From: Mangrovicoccus sp. HB161399
Lineage (GTDB): Bacteria > Pseudomonadota > Alphaproteobacteria > Rhodobacterales > Rhodobacteraceae
Direction: 5' to 3'
Assembly: GCF_013184745.1 (NCBI RefSeq)
Contig: NZ_JAATVU010000061.1
Location: 1 to 34,499, forward strand
DNA length: 34,499 bases
Shown here: positions 23,263-31,574 of the stretch, in pieces
Position numbering within the stretch: the stretch's first letter is position 1
Layout: each line of letters opens with the position of its first letter
Position numbers and translations under genes: made by a program
Notes under the pieces: model-generated
Told to the model about the DNA's origin: nothing
Databases searched by the model: none
Seen by the model: the letters and a program-made list of their open reading frames with translations, nothing else

Positions 23263-24183
23263 ATGGATCTGATCGACGGGCTGAAGGCCTTCGTAGCCAC
23301 CGCGCAGAGCGGCTCCTTCACCGCCGCCGCGGACCGGCTGGGCATGTCGAACCGGCTCACTTCGAAATACGTGGCCGAGCTGGAGACCCGGCTGGGCGTG
23401 CGGCTGCTGCAGCGCACGACCCGCAAGGTCGGGATCACGCCTGCGGGCGAACGGCTGCTGGCGCGGGCGCCGGCGCTTCTCGACGAGCTCGACGCGCTGA
23501 TCGGCGAGGTGACCGAGGACACCCGCGGCTTCTCCGGGGTGATCCGGGTCTCGGCGCCGGTGACCTTCGGCGAGATCTTCGTGCGCGACCTGCTGGGCCG
23601 GTTCTGCACCGAGCATCCGGACCTGGTGGTCGATCTCAGGCTCGACGACGCCCATGTCGACCTGGCCTCGGACGGGATCGACCTGGCCTTCCGGATCGGC
23701 CAGCCGGACGTGGCCGCGCTGACCGCGAGACGGCTCGGCCAGATCGGCAGCAGGCTGGTGGCTGCGCCCGCCTACCTGGACAGCCACGGCATGCCGACCC
23801 ATCCGCGCGACCTGGCGGCGCATCGCTGCATCGTCGACACCAACCGCCGCGCGCCCGACCGCTGGGTGCTGCGCGGCGCCGATGGCGAACATGCCATCCA
23901 TGTCGCCGGGCATATCTTCGCCAACAGCGCGCGGGTGGTGCGCGACCTCGCCGTCTCCGGCCACGGCATCGCCTTTCTGCCGGATTTCGTCCTGCCCGGA
24001 ACGCTGGACGCCGGCGAGCTCGTGCCGCTGCTCGACGGCTACGAGGGCGAGGAAATCCCGGTCAGCGCAGTCTGGCTGGAGGGCCGCAGCCTGCCCCGCA
24101 AGGTCCGCGCGCTGGTCGAATTCGCCCGGCAGGACTTCGCGCAGCTCCTGCGCCGCCGGGAACCGGCCGCACCGCCGGCGTGA
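23263..24183 (+). CDS. LysR-family transcriptional regulator
   Basis: 306 residues. The N-terminal winged helix-turn-helix reads 'LKAFVATAQSGSFTAAADRLGMSNRLTSKYVAELETRLGVRLLQRTTRKVGITPAGE' (residues about 6-62); the effector domain spans about 92-295 with 'GVIRVSAPVTFGEIFVRDLLGRF'. It is divergent from the VOC-GHR operon, 133 bp between starts, which is the classic arrangement for a LysR activator or repressor of the neighbouring genes; a quinone or phenolic inducer is a reasonable guess. A hairpin at 24194 follows. Confidence 0.9.
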   Translation: MDLIDGLKAFVATAQSGSFTAAADRLGMSNRLTSKYVAELETRLGVRLLQRTTRKVGITPAGERLLARAPALLDELDALIGEVTEDTRGFSGVIRVSAPVTFGEIFVRDLLGRFCTEHPDLVVDLRLDDAHVDLASDGIDLAFRIGQPDVAALTARRLGQIGSRLVAAPAYLDSHGMPTHPRDLAAHRCIVDTNRRAPDRWVLRGADGEHAIHVAGHIFANSARVVRDLAVSGHGIAFLPDFVLPGTLDAGELVPLLDGYEGEEIPVSAVWLEGRSLPRKVRALVEFARQDFAQLLRRREPAAPPA

Positions 24184-24193
24184 CCGCGGCGGC

Positions 24194-24212
24194 GCCGGAC
24201 CATCGGTCCGGC
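24194..24212 (+). terminator. Possible terminator after the LysR gene
   Basis: GCCGGACC-ATC-GGTCCGGC is a perfect 8-bp stem beginning 11 bp after the LysR stop; no T-run follows. Confidence 0.5.
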
Positions 24213-24555
24213 CGATGGGGCGATGCCGCGCAGGGCATGGCGCGACCGGTTCCGCTGACGGCAAAGGCCCTTCGACGGCAGGCGCAGACGCCGTGTCGCT
24301 GCCCCTCCTTGGGCTCTGGGCTTCGGTAACGGGTCTCCGTCCATCAAGCGATTTCGCTCGAGAGATCCAATCCCGCTGGCGGGGTGCTTTGGTCAGTCAC
24401 TTCGATTGCCACGCCGCGGCTCGTGTTCAAGGTCCTTCGGGAACGTGCTTCGGTCCGTCGCCAGCCTGCGGGCCATCGACAAGATGCTGGTTCGATGCAG
24501 TTCCGGTGTGTCCATCTCATAGGCGTGCTCAGCGAGGCAGGCGGCACAGGTCGGG
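24213..24555. other. Gene-free stretch, IS110 flank
   Basis: About 340 bp between the LysR gene and the IS110 transposase relic. Some or all may be the noncoding 3' part of the IS110 element, which lacks terminal inverted repeats, so its border cannot be placed. No gene is seen. Confidence 0.4.
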
Positions 24556-25277
24556 TCAGGCGGTGGCTTCCATCCCGAAACTCGTGCCATCGGCCCGCAT
24601 ACGGTGCAGCACGACAGCCATGCGTCGGGCCAGAGCCACCATTGCGCGCTTCCGCCCGCGACGTTCGGCAACATGGGCGGCCCACGTCCGAAGCGTGTTG
24701 CCTCGACCTCTATTCAGCATGACCGTTGCGGCCTCGCAGAGGACCCGTCGGGGATTCACGTCTCCAGCCTTCGTCATGCTGTCCCGAGACATCACGCTCG
24801 CCGGACTGGCTGCGCGAGGGTGTCAGGCCGCCCCAGGGACCGACATTCTTCGATGAGTGGAAGCGCGTGGGGTCGTCGACGGCTGAGCTATAGGTGAGTG
24901 CCACGACCGCACCCACTCCGGGCATGGCCATCAGACGCAGGCAGACAGGGTCTTCGGAGGCCATCCGCCAGACGCTCTTCTCCAGTCTGGCGAGCTCCAG
25001 GCGCAGAGCCACGCGCACGCGCAGCATGGGTTCCGCAGCGGCGTCGAGCACCGTGTTGCCTGCCACCAATTCCCGGATCCGCGCTTCGAACCTGCCGCGC
25101 GAGATGGCACCAACCTTCAGGCCGAAGTTCCGCAGGAGGCCTCACACCGGCATCTCCAGGGCAATCATGTTGTTCTGAATGGATTTCCGAGCTGCAAGGA
25201 TTGCACGTACCTCCTGGGCCGAGACCGCCTTGCAGTGGACCGGTCGGAACCAGCCGAGATGCAACAGGCGCGCGATC
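24556..25277 (-). pseudogene. IS110-family transposase remnant
   Basis: The minus strand contains, across three frames, the C-terminal two-thirds of an IS110 transposase. It begins at 'LHLGWFRPVHCKAVSAQEVRAIL', continues through an in-frame stop near 25143, then 'LKVGAISRGRFEARIRELVAG', 'MAMPGVGAVVALTYSSAVDDPTRF' and 'GLTPSRSQSGE' (helix-hairpin-helix/Transposase_20). After a frameshift near 24790 it finishes 'RRGRKRAMVALARRMAVVLHRM' to a stop at 24556-24558. The catalytic N-terminal DEDD part is gone. It is joined at about 25277 directly to an IS5-type fragment. Confidence 0.85.
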
Positions 25278-25469
25278 CCAGCAGTTGCAGAGCGTCTTGT
25301 GGGGTCCGTACTCGGAAGGAGCGTCCCGCCACCTCAACCCATTGCGATTGGAGAAGACGATGCCGCTCGGAATGCGGCGGCCACCGACCCGGGGATTGCC
25401 GTGCGGCTTCGGAGAGCAGGGCTCGAGACGCGCCATCTGTGCATCGCTCAACCAAAAAAGATCTGACAT
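25278..25469 (-). pseudogene. IS5-family transposase N-terminal fragment
   Basis: Starting at the ATG at 25469, the first about 64 residues ('MSDLFWLSDAQMARLEP', 'GRRIPSGIVFSNRNGLRWRDAPSEYGPHKTL') are the DUF4096-type N-terminus of IS5-family transposases of the rhodobacterial type. The similarity stops at Trp in 'CNCW', where the reading changes abruptly into IS110 sequence in another frame. The DDE catalytic part is absent. Confidence 0.85.
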
Positions 25470-26073
25470 GCCTACCGCTCGTTTTCGAACACTGAATCAC
25501 GGAAGCCCAACCAAATCAATGGGTCCCGAGCCTAGTTGGAAGACCGGACGGGAGCACTTGCGGGCCCACATGCGGCGCCGGGGCGACCATCGCGAGCGAA
25601 GCCGGGGCGTGTTGTATGCTTGCGCAACGCCCTGTTGCCGCAAGGCCGAATTGCGCCAAGCCCCTTGGGAGGAGCAGGCTGGACAGCTCGCGCGCCGCCA
25701 TGACCGGCAGCTCCGGGCAAACTCCCATCTGTCGCGCAACGCACCCCAGGCGGTCCTCCGGCCAATCCCCGCGGAAGGCCGCCGGACGGGGCGCCATGCC
25801 TAACGGCCTGCGCCAGCCTAGCCTGGGGCCGGGTGGGGCTCGCCGCATGTGCGGCTGCACCTGACAGAGATCGGTCCGGATATCTGGGGTCCGGCCGGGC
25901 CCTTCGTCCGCAACCCGGGCGTCACGCCCGAAATGCATGCTTGATGCGCCGCATCCCCGGCTGCCCAGCAACCGGAGCATGGCATCCCGGCAGCGCAACT
26001 AGCCGCCTGCCTGCCCGCGTGCCCTGGCGAGGCAACAAGCCTTGCCACGCGGAATTCTGCGGTCCCGGACCGG
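25470..26073. other. Gene-free stretch next to the IS relics, about 600 bp
   Basis: Open frames on both strands have low-quality composition and no recognised domain. The first part presumably contains the end of the IS5-type element. A small hairpin, CGGTC-CCG-GACCG at 26060-26072, lies just past the chemoreceptor stop and may terminate it. Confidence 0.4.
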
Positions 26074-28125
26074 TCAGGACGCGCGGCGCAGGGCCGAGGG
26101 CAGCGGCGCGTAGCTGCCGCCGCGGCCGAGCTGGGTGAGATAGACCGTGCTCGTCCCGGCATTCTCGCCGGGACCGAAGCGAAGCCGGAACCCGCCGATG
26201 TCGATCTCGGTGCGCTGGCCGAAAACGGTTGCGAGGAAGCCCTCCCGCGACGGCTCCGGCCCCGCGCGCTCCAGCATCTCGCAGAGCACGCGGCCGGTCA
26301 GATAGCCTTCGAGCACCGCGAAATCCAGCTTGGTGCCGCGCGCGGTCCGCTCCAGCGCAGCCGTGCATTGCTGGACCAGCAGGCTCGACCGGTCCGACGG
26401 GCTGGGCACGACCTGGCTGACCACCACGCCCTCACCGGAATCGCCCGCCTGGCGGGCGAATTCCGCGGCCCCGACGAAGGAGATCGTCGCCAGATGCGGG
26501 GAAATTCCCGCCCCGCGCAGACCCTTGACGAATTTTGCCGTCGGCCCGGCGGTTCCGGCCATGAAGACCAGCTTCGGGGCCGCCTCCGCGATCAGGCCGA
26601 CCGCCTCCGAGACGTCGCCGCTGACGCGGTCATAGGGGGCGAGATGCCGGATCGCGCAGCCGCGCGCGGCCAGCGGCTTCTTCAGAGCCTCGCTGACGGC
26701 CAGCCCGTAGGCATCGGCCTGGAAGAACAGCGCGCAGTCGTCCAGCCCGCCGAGAGACTCGAAATGGCGCACCAGCGCCTCGGCCTCGTCACCATAGGAG
26801 GCGCGGATGTTGACGACATGGCCGCGTTCGCGCGTGCGCAGGAAACCCGTGCCGGTGACCGGCCCGACGAAGGGCACGCGGCCGCCGCGGGCGATCCGTT
26901 CGCTGAGCTTGGAGGTGGGCGTGCCGACCGCGCCGACCAGGCCAAAGATATTGCCGCTGCGCACCAGCGTGCGGACGTTTTCCAGCGCCTTGTCGGGATC
27001 GTAGCCGTCATCGACCGCCTCCAGCACCGGGTTGCGGCCATGGATGCCGCCCGCCGCCGCCGCCTCGGCAAATGCGGCCTCGATTCCGATGCGGGTGCCC
27101 GTCCCGAGAGAGGCCACCGCCCCGGAGAAGGGCGCGGACTGGCCGAAGATCACCGACTCGGCACTGACGCCAGGTTCGGCCGAGATGTAGCGGGCGAATT
27201 CCTCGGTCTGGCGGCTGAGCCGTCCGGCCTCGTCCTGGATGGCGCGGATCCGCGCTTCCGCCTGCGAGAGCTGGCGGCCCGAAGCCTCGGCGCGCTCGGT
27301 GATCTCCTTGGTCGCCTCGACCTGGCGGTTGATCGCCTCGATCGTGTCGGAGGTCGTGGCCGAAACGCTTTCGTTCGCGGTCTTGATGGCGCGCACCGCC
27401 TCGGTCATGTTGTTGGCCGCGCCCTGCATGCCCTCGGCCGTCTCCTTGATCCGCTGCGCCGCCTCCGAGGTGCGGGTCGACAGCGTCTTGACCTCCTGCG
27501 CCACCACCGAGAAGCCGCGGCCGAAATCGCCCGCGCGCGCCGCCTCGATGCTGGCGTTCAGCGCCAGCAGGTTGGTCTGGAAGGAAATCGAATCGATCAG
27601 CCCGACCACCTCGACGATCTCGCGCGCGGCGGCCTGCACCTCGGCAGTGATCTCGATCGCGGCGTCGGCGCGGGTGGCGGCGTATTTCACGCTCTCGCTG
27701 GAGGAGGCGGCCTGCTCGATCACGGTCTGGATCGCGTTGCGGATGCCCTCGGTCTTCCGGACCATCTCGTTGACCGAGGCCACCGCGGATTCGGTCGCCT
27801 GCGTGCCCTCGTGGCCGCGGGCGATCAGGTCGGTCACGACCTTGCCGACCGTGCCGCTGAAATTGCGGGAGATCTCGCGCATCTGGTTGCGCCGCTTGAT
27901 TTCGAACTCGCCCTCGCCGACGGTCTGGACCTCGTTCTGGCGCGACAGCTTCACATGGGCGGCGCGCAGCTGCTCCACCAGAAGCGCCAGGGGATGGAGC
28001 AGCGAGCTTTCCGGCGGCAGCGGCAGCGGCTGCGCCGACTCCTCGATCAGCAGCTTCCTCAACCCGTCCGCCAGCCCGGCCATCTCGTCGGCCAGACGCT
28101 GCGGGCACTGTCCCTGATCCAACAT
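26074..28125 (-). CDS. Soluble chemoreceptor (MCP) fused to a periplasmic-binding-protein-like sensor domain
   Basis: 683 residues from the ATG at 28125, with GGAGGAG upstream. Residues about 90-310 are an MCP signalling domain with the conserved tip '[43 protein letters not shown]' (about 177-219) flanked by long coiled-coil helices. Residues about 322-670 are a type-1 periplasmic binding protein (Peripla_BP_6, LivJ-like): '[39 protein letters not shown]', 'DDGYDPDKA', '[11 protein letters not shown]'. There is no signal peptide, transmembrane helix or HAMP domain, so both modules should be cytosolic, and the sensor is C-terminal to the signalling part, the reverse of ordinary receptors. It would bind a small ligand, perhaps an amino-acid- or amide-like compound, and signal to CheA/CheW. 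No che genes are nearby. Confidence 0.88.
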   Translation of the reverse strand: MLDQGQCPQRLADEMAGLADGLRKLLIEESAQPLPLPPESSLLHPLALLVEQLRAAHVKLSRQNEVQTVGEGEFEIKRRNQMREISRNFSGTVGKVVTDLIARGHEGTQATESAVASVNEMVRKTEGIRNAIQTVIEQAASSSESVKYAATRADAAIEITAEVQAAAREIVEVVGLIDSISFQTNLLALNASIEAARAGDFGRGFSVVAQEVKTLSTRTSEAAQRIKETAEGMQGAANNMTEAVRAIKTANESVSATTSDTIEAINRQVEATKEITERAEASGRQLSQAEARIRAIQDEAGRLSRQTEEFARYISAEPGVSAESVIFGQSAPFSGAVASLGTGTRIGIEAAFAEAAAAGGIHGRNPVLEAVDDGYDPDKALENVRTLVRSGNIFGLVGAVGTPTSKLSERIARGGRVPFVGPVTGTGFLRTRERGHVVNIRASYGDEAEALVRHFESLGGLDDCALFFQADAYGLAVSEALKKPLAARGCAIRHLAPYDRVSGDVSEAVGLIAEAAPKLVFMAGTAGPTAKFVKGLRGAGISPHLATISFVGAAEFARQAGDSGEGVVVSQVVPSPSDRSSLLVQQCTAALERTARGTKLDFAVLEGYLTGRVLCEMLERAGPEPSREGFLATVFGQRTEIDIGGFRLRFGPGENAGTSTVYLTQLGRGGSYAPLPSALRRAS

Positions 28126-28253
28126 TCCCTGCCTCTCCTCCGCGCAGGACGAGTCCCGCCTGCCTGCCGGTTCTGGCACCGATCCGTTAACGATCGATTT
28201 TCAGGATGAGGTTGCGGCGGCTTCCGGCGGTCCCGCAGCTCGGGACGGCCGGC

Positions 28254-28337
28254 TGGTACGGGCGGCGGGACTCGAACCCGCACGGCTTGCGCCTGGAGAT
28301 TTTAAGTCTCCTGTGTCTACCATTCCACCACGCCCGC
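28254..28337 (-). tRNA. tRNA-Leu (UAA)
   Basis: Minus strand, 84 nt with encoded CCA. The acceptor GCGGGCG pairs with CGCCCGT, the anticodon loop CTTAAAA gives anticodon UAA, there is a long variable arm (AGGCGCAAGCCGT), and the T-arm is GCGGGTTCGAGTCCCGC. The long variable arm and the anticodon make leucine certain. Confidence 0.95.
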
Positions 28338-28410
28338 GGAGTGCCGGATGCTTACCGGCCCTGTCCGGAGAGGACAATCCGTCTTGGTTAACAGGCGGTA
28401 AAAAGCCGCC

Positions 28411-28887
28411 TCACGGCGTGAGATTGATGCAGGTGGTGGAGCCTGTGGCATAGAGCTTGCCGTCCTCGACTCCGCGGATCTCGGCGGTGGAGACGCCGGT
28501 GCGGCGGCCGACATGGGACACGGTGCCGATCGCCACGACCTGCATGCCCAGCGGGATGGCGCGGGTGATGTTGACCTTGAATTCCAGCGTCGGCGCCGAG
28601 AACCCCTCGCCCAGGCAGGACACGATGGCGAAGCCCAGCGCCGTATCCAGCACCACGCCGTACCAGCCGCCCTGCACCGCGCCGAACGGGTTCAGGTGGT
28701 CCTCGGTCGGACGGGCCAACACCTCGACGCGGCCCTTTTCGACGGCCGAGACCCGGCCGTTGATCAGCCCGCGGATCGGCGCTTCTGGCAGGCGGCCGTC
28801 GACGGTCGCCTGCAGGAACTCGAGGCCGGTCATCCCGGCCCGCTCTTCGGCACTGACGGTGCCGTATCGCATCGCTCTTTCGGTCAT
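28411..28887 (-). CDS. PaaI-family hotdog thioesterase
   Basis: 158 residues. The hotdog fold signature 'HLNPFGAVQGGWYGVVLDTALGFAI' (about residues 64-88) contains the Asn/His-x2-G-x3-GG and the downstream Asp used by PaaI-type acyl-CoA thioesterases; 'TLEFKVNITRAIPLGMQVVAIGTVSHVGRRTGVSTAEIR' is the following strand-rich half. It hydrolyses an acyl- or aryl-CoA thioester in the cytosol; the acyl group is not predictable. It starts at the ATG at 28887 and lies between tRNA-Leu and metF, not obviously linked to either. Confidence 0.87.
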   Translation of the reverse strand: MTERAMRYGTVSAEERAGMTGLEFLQATVDGRLPEAPIRGLINGRVSAVEKGRVEVLARPTEDHLNPFGAVQGGWYGVVLDTALGFAIVSCLGEGFSAPTLEFKVNITRAIPLGMQVVAIGTVSHVGRRTGVSTAEIRGVEDGKLYATGSTTCINLTP

Positions 28888-28953
28888 GAGATCTGACCTA
28901 GCAGGGAAAGCGGCACATGGCGACTGCCGCGCCGTCCCTGCGGCATCCCGGCC

Positions 28954-29823
28954 TCAGGCGACGTCTTCCAGCGTCGCCTTGGGATGCACGCCCAGCGCCG
29001 CGCAGATGTCGCGGCTGAGCGTCGGCTTGTTCAGGGTGTAGAAATGCAGGTCCTCGACGCCTTCGGCCATCAGCTCGCGGCAGAGCTTGATGCAGAGCTC
29101 CTTGGACAGCTCCTCCTCGCGGCCCTCTTCGCCGGCCTTCGTGAAGGCCTCGTCGAGCCACGCGGGCACCGGCGTGCCGCAGCGCTCCGCGAATTTCCGG
29201 ACGCCCTTCCAGTTCTCGATCGGCAGGATGCCGGGGATGACCGTTCCCTCGATCCCTTCGGCACGGCAGCGGTCGCGGAAGCGGAAGAAGGTGTCGGCCT
29301 CGAAGAAGAACTGGGTGATCGCCGAATCGGCCCCGGCGGCGAACTTCTTCGCCAGCCAGCGGACATCGGCCATCGTGTCGCCCTTGGCCTCGGGATGCGG
29401 GTCGGGATAGGCGCCGACGCGCAAGGTGAACTTGCCGGTGTCCTTCAGCGCCGAGATCAGCTCGCAGCTGTCGCGGAAGCCCTCGGGATGGGGGTCGAAC
29501 CGGTCGGCGCCCTTCGGGGGATCGCCGCGCAGCGCGACCAGCTCGGTCACGCCCGCCTCGGCATAGGACTCCGCGATTTCAAGCGTTTCGGCGCGGCTGG
29601 CATCGACGCAGGTCAGATGCGCGGCGACGTTCAGCCCGTAATTCTTGCCGATGGTCGTGACCGCCTCGTGGGTCAGCTTGCGGGTGGTCCCGCCGGCCCC
29701 GTAGGTCACGGAGACAAAGGACGGCTTCAGCGGCGCCAGGACGCGCACGGTGTCCCACAGCCGGAACGATGCCTCCAGCGAGCGGGGCGGGAAGAATTCG
29801 AACGACACGCGCGGCGCGGACAT
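28954..29823 (-). CDS. metF: 5,10-methylenetetrahydrofolate reductase MetF
   Basis: 289 residues. 'VSFEFFPPRS' at the N-terminus, 'FVSVTYGAGGTTR', 'HLTCVDASRAE', 'LVALRGDPP' and 'AITQFFFEADTFFRF' are the FAD- and folate-binding landmarks of the MetF TIM barrel. It reduces methylenetetrahydrofolate to methyltetrahydrofolate for methionine synthesis. Two ATGs, at 29829 and 29823, follow AGGAG; the second is better spaced, so the start is set at 29823. It is divergent from metR with a perfect MetR box between. Confidence 0.95.
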   Translation of the reverse strand: MSAPRVSFEFFPPRSLEASFRLWDTVRVLAPLKPSFVSVTYGAGGTTRKLTHEAVTTIGKNYGLNVAAHLTCVDASRAETLEIAESYAEAGVTELVALRGDPPKGADRFDPHPEGFRDSCELISALKDTGKFTLRVGAYPDPHPEAKGDTMADVRWLAKKFAAGADSAITQFFFEADTFFRFRDRCRAEGIEGTVIPGILPIENWKGVRKFAERCGTPVPAWLDEAFTKAGEEGREEELSKELCIKLCRELMAEGVEDLHFYTLNKPTLSRDICAALGVHPKATLEDVA

Positions 29824-29873
29824 GGACATCTCTCCTATTCGGGTTCCGCGGCATATAGCCCTCGACAGCACTG

Positions 29874-29886
29874 TGAAGCAAATTCA
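29874..29886. promoter_or_regulatory. MetR binding site
   Basis: TGAAGCAAATTCA matches the MetR consensus TGAA-N5-TTCA exactly and lies in the 107-bp space between the divergent metF and metR starts, where activation of metF and autoregulation of metR would be expected. Confidence 0.75.
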
Positions 29887-29930
29887 TAATGCTAAAGTTC
29901 AACATGAGCCGCGTTTGAATTGGCGACGAG

Positions 29931-30851
29931 ATGCACCTGGAATTCCGGCACCTGAAAACCATCAAGGCCATCCATGACGCAGGCGGGCTGGCGCGCGCGG
30001 CGGATGTGCTGAACATAACCCAGTCGGCCCTGTCGCACCAGATCAAGGGGCTGGAGGAGCAGGCGGGCGTGGAGCTCTTCGTGCGCCGCTCGCGGCCCTT
30101 GAAGCTTTCGGCGGCCGGCCATCGGCTGCTCAGGCTGGCGGAGAAGATCCTGCCCGAGGTCGCCGCGGCCGAGGAGGATTTCCGCTCTCTGCGCTCCGGG
30201 AAATCCGGGCGGCTGCATATCGCCATCGAATGCCATGCCTGCTTCGAATGGCTGTTCCCGGTGCTGGAGGAATTCCGCAAGGCGTGGCCCGATGTCGATG
30301 TCGACATCCGTCCGGGGCTGAGCTTCGGCGCCCTGCCCGCGCTGCAGAAGGAGGAGGTCGATCTGGTGGTCTCCTCCGATCCCGAAAGCCTCGCCGGGGT
30401 CAGCTTCGAGCCGCTCTTCGATTACAACCCGGTCTTCGTGGCGTCCTCGCACCACCCGCTGGCGGCGAAGCCCTATGTCGAGGCCGCGGATTTCCGCGAC
30501 GAGCTGCTGATCACCTATCCGGTGGAACGCTCGCGGCTAGACGTGTTCTCGCAGCTGCTGATCCCCGCCGGTGTCGAGCCGCGCGCGGTGCGGCAGGTGG
30601 AGCTGACCGCGGTCATCCTGCTGCTGGTCGCCTCAAACCGCGGGGTCGCGGTGCTGCCCGACTGGGTGGTGCGCGAGGTGCGCTACAATTCCGATTACGT
30701 GACCCGGCCGCTGACCCGGGACGGCATCACCCGGCATCTCTATGCCGCCATCCGCAGCGACGAGGCGGAGAAACCCTATATCGCCGACATTCTGCGGCTG
30801 GCCCGCACGGTGGCGCCGCGGCTGCGGGGCGAGGCAGGTCCCGTCGCCTGA
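29931..30851 (+). CDS. metR: LysR-family regulator MetR
   Basis: 306 residues. Winged helix-turn-helix 'LEFRHLKTIKAIHDAGGLARAADVLNITQSALSHQIKGLEEQAGVELFVRRSRPLKLSAAG' at the N-terminus closely follows MetR wording, and the effector domain contains 'IAIECHACFEWLFPVLEEFR' (about residues 98-117), the homocysteine-responsive region typical of MetR. It activates methionine-biosynthesis genes with homocysteine as co-inducer. Its position opposite metF, with a TGAA-N5-TTCA site between them, supports the name. Confidence 0.92.
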   Translation: MHLEFRHLKTIKAIHDAGGLARAADVLNITQSALSHQIKGLEEQAGVELFVRRSRPLKLSAAGHRLLRLAEKILPEVAAAEEDFRSLRSGKSGRLHIAIECHACFEWLFPVLEEFRKAWPDVDVDIRPGLSFGALPALQKEEVDLVVSSDPESLAGVSFEPLFDYNPVFVASSHHPLAAKPYVEAADFRDELLITYPVERSRLDVFSQLLIPAGVEPRAVRQVELTAVILLLVASNRGVAVLPDWVVREVRYNSDYVTRPLTRDGITRHLYAAIRSDEAEKPYIADILRLARTVAPRLRGEAGPVA

Positions 30852-30869
30852 GACCTGCCCCGCCGCTTG

Positions 30870-31436
30870 TCAGGCCGCGGCCACCGACTTGCGGTCCCAG
30901 GCGAATTTCGCGAAGGGCGCGTCGACCGGCGTCTGCGCGACATGGTTGACGTAGTTGCTCATCACCTTCTGCGCGATGCCGAGGATCACCTCCAGCACGT
31001 GCTTCCGGCTGTAGCCCGCCGCGAAGAAGGCCTGCATCTCGTCATCGCTGACGACGCCGCGGCCGCGCACCATGGCGAGGGTGAAGCCGCGCAGCGCCTC
31101 CAGCTTGGCATCGGGCAGCGGGGACTCGGTCCTGAGCGCCTCGATCACCTCCGGATCGACCCCCATGCGATGGGCGATGCCGGTATGGGCCGGGACACAG
31201 TAGTGGCAGGCATGCTCGACATTGATCGCCAGCCAGACGGTGTTCAGTTCGTCGGGGGTGAAGCTGGTCTCCTGGAAGCGGACATGCGCCAGCTGGTAGA
31301 CCTCCAGCAGCTGCGGGCTTTCCGCCATCGTGGCGGTCAGGTTCGGCAGCATGCCGAACATGGCAATGGCGTTCTCGACGAGCGGCTTCGATGCCTCGGG
31401 CGCGGTTTCCAGCGTGTGACGGATAAAATCGGCCAT
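30870..31436 (-). CDS. Carboxymuconolactone decarboxylase-family (AhpD-like) protein
   Basis: 188 residues from the ATG at 31436, preceded by AAAGGAGG; the earlier in-frame Met lies inside the regulatory region. The CMD domain has the AhpD-type redox centre 'VEHACHYCVPAHTGIA', that is C-x2-C with a following His (about residues 76-82), repeated helices and 'GYSRKHVLEVILGIAQKVMSNYVNH' typical of the family. It likely acts as an alkylhydroperoxidase-like antioxidant enzyme rather than a decarboxylase. It is divergent from a TetR regulator, with two palindromic operators between. Confidence 0.88.
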   Translation of the reverse strand: MADFIRHTLETAPEASKPLVENAIAMFGMLPNLTATMAESPQLLEVYQLAHVRFQETSFTPDELNTVWLAINVEHACHYCVPAHTGIAHRMGVDPEVIEALRTESPLPDAKLEALRGFTLAMVRGRGVVSDDEMQAFFAAGYSRKHVLEVILGIAQKVMSNYVNHVAQTPVDAPFAKFAWDRKSVAAA

Positions 31437-31497
31437 CGGGGCCTCCTTTGGGCAAAACGGCCGGAACAGCCCGGCCTCGCGGGCAAGCTGGACTCTT

Positions 31498-31513
31498 TTG
31501 AGCATTCGCTCAA
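31498..31513. promoter_or_regulatory. TetR operator 1
   Basis: TTGAGCATTCGCTCAA, inverted repeat TTGAGC-N4-GCTCAA, in the gap between the divergent CMD-family gene and the TetR gene. Confidence 0.75.
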
Positions 31514-31520
31514 ATTACGA

Positions 31521-31536
31521 TTGAGTGAATGCTCAA
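31521..31536. promoter_or_regulatory. TetR operator 2
   Basis: TTGAGTGAATGCTCAA, the same inverted-repeat pattern with one changed base (T for C in the left arm), 23 bp centre-to-centre from operator 1. Confidence 0.75.
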
Positions 31537-31574
31537 ACTTGCCGTCGTGCAGCGGGACGCCTAAATGACGGATC

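Noticed and set aside
25516-25998. 160-codon minus-strand frame between the IS relics and the chemoreceptor gene
   Set aside because: No recognisable domain, poor codon preference and no ribosome-binding site; treated as noncoding or decayed mobile DNA.
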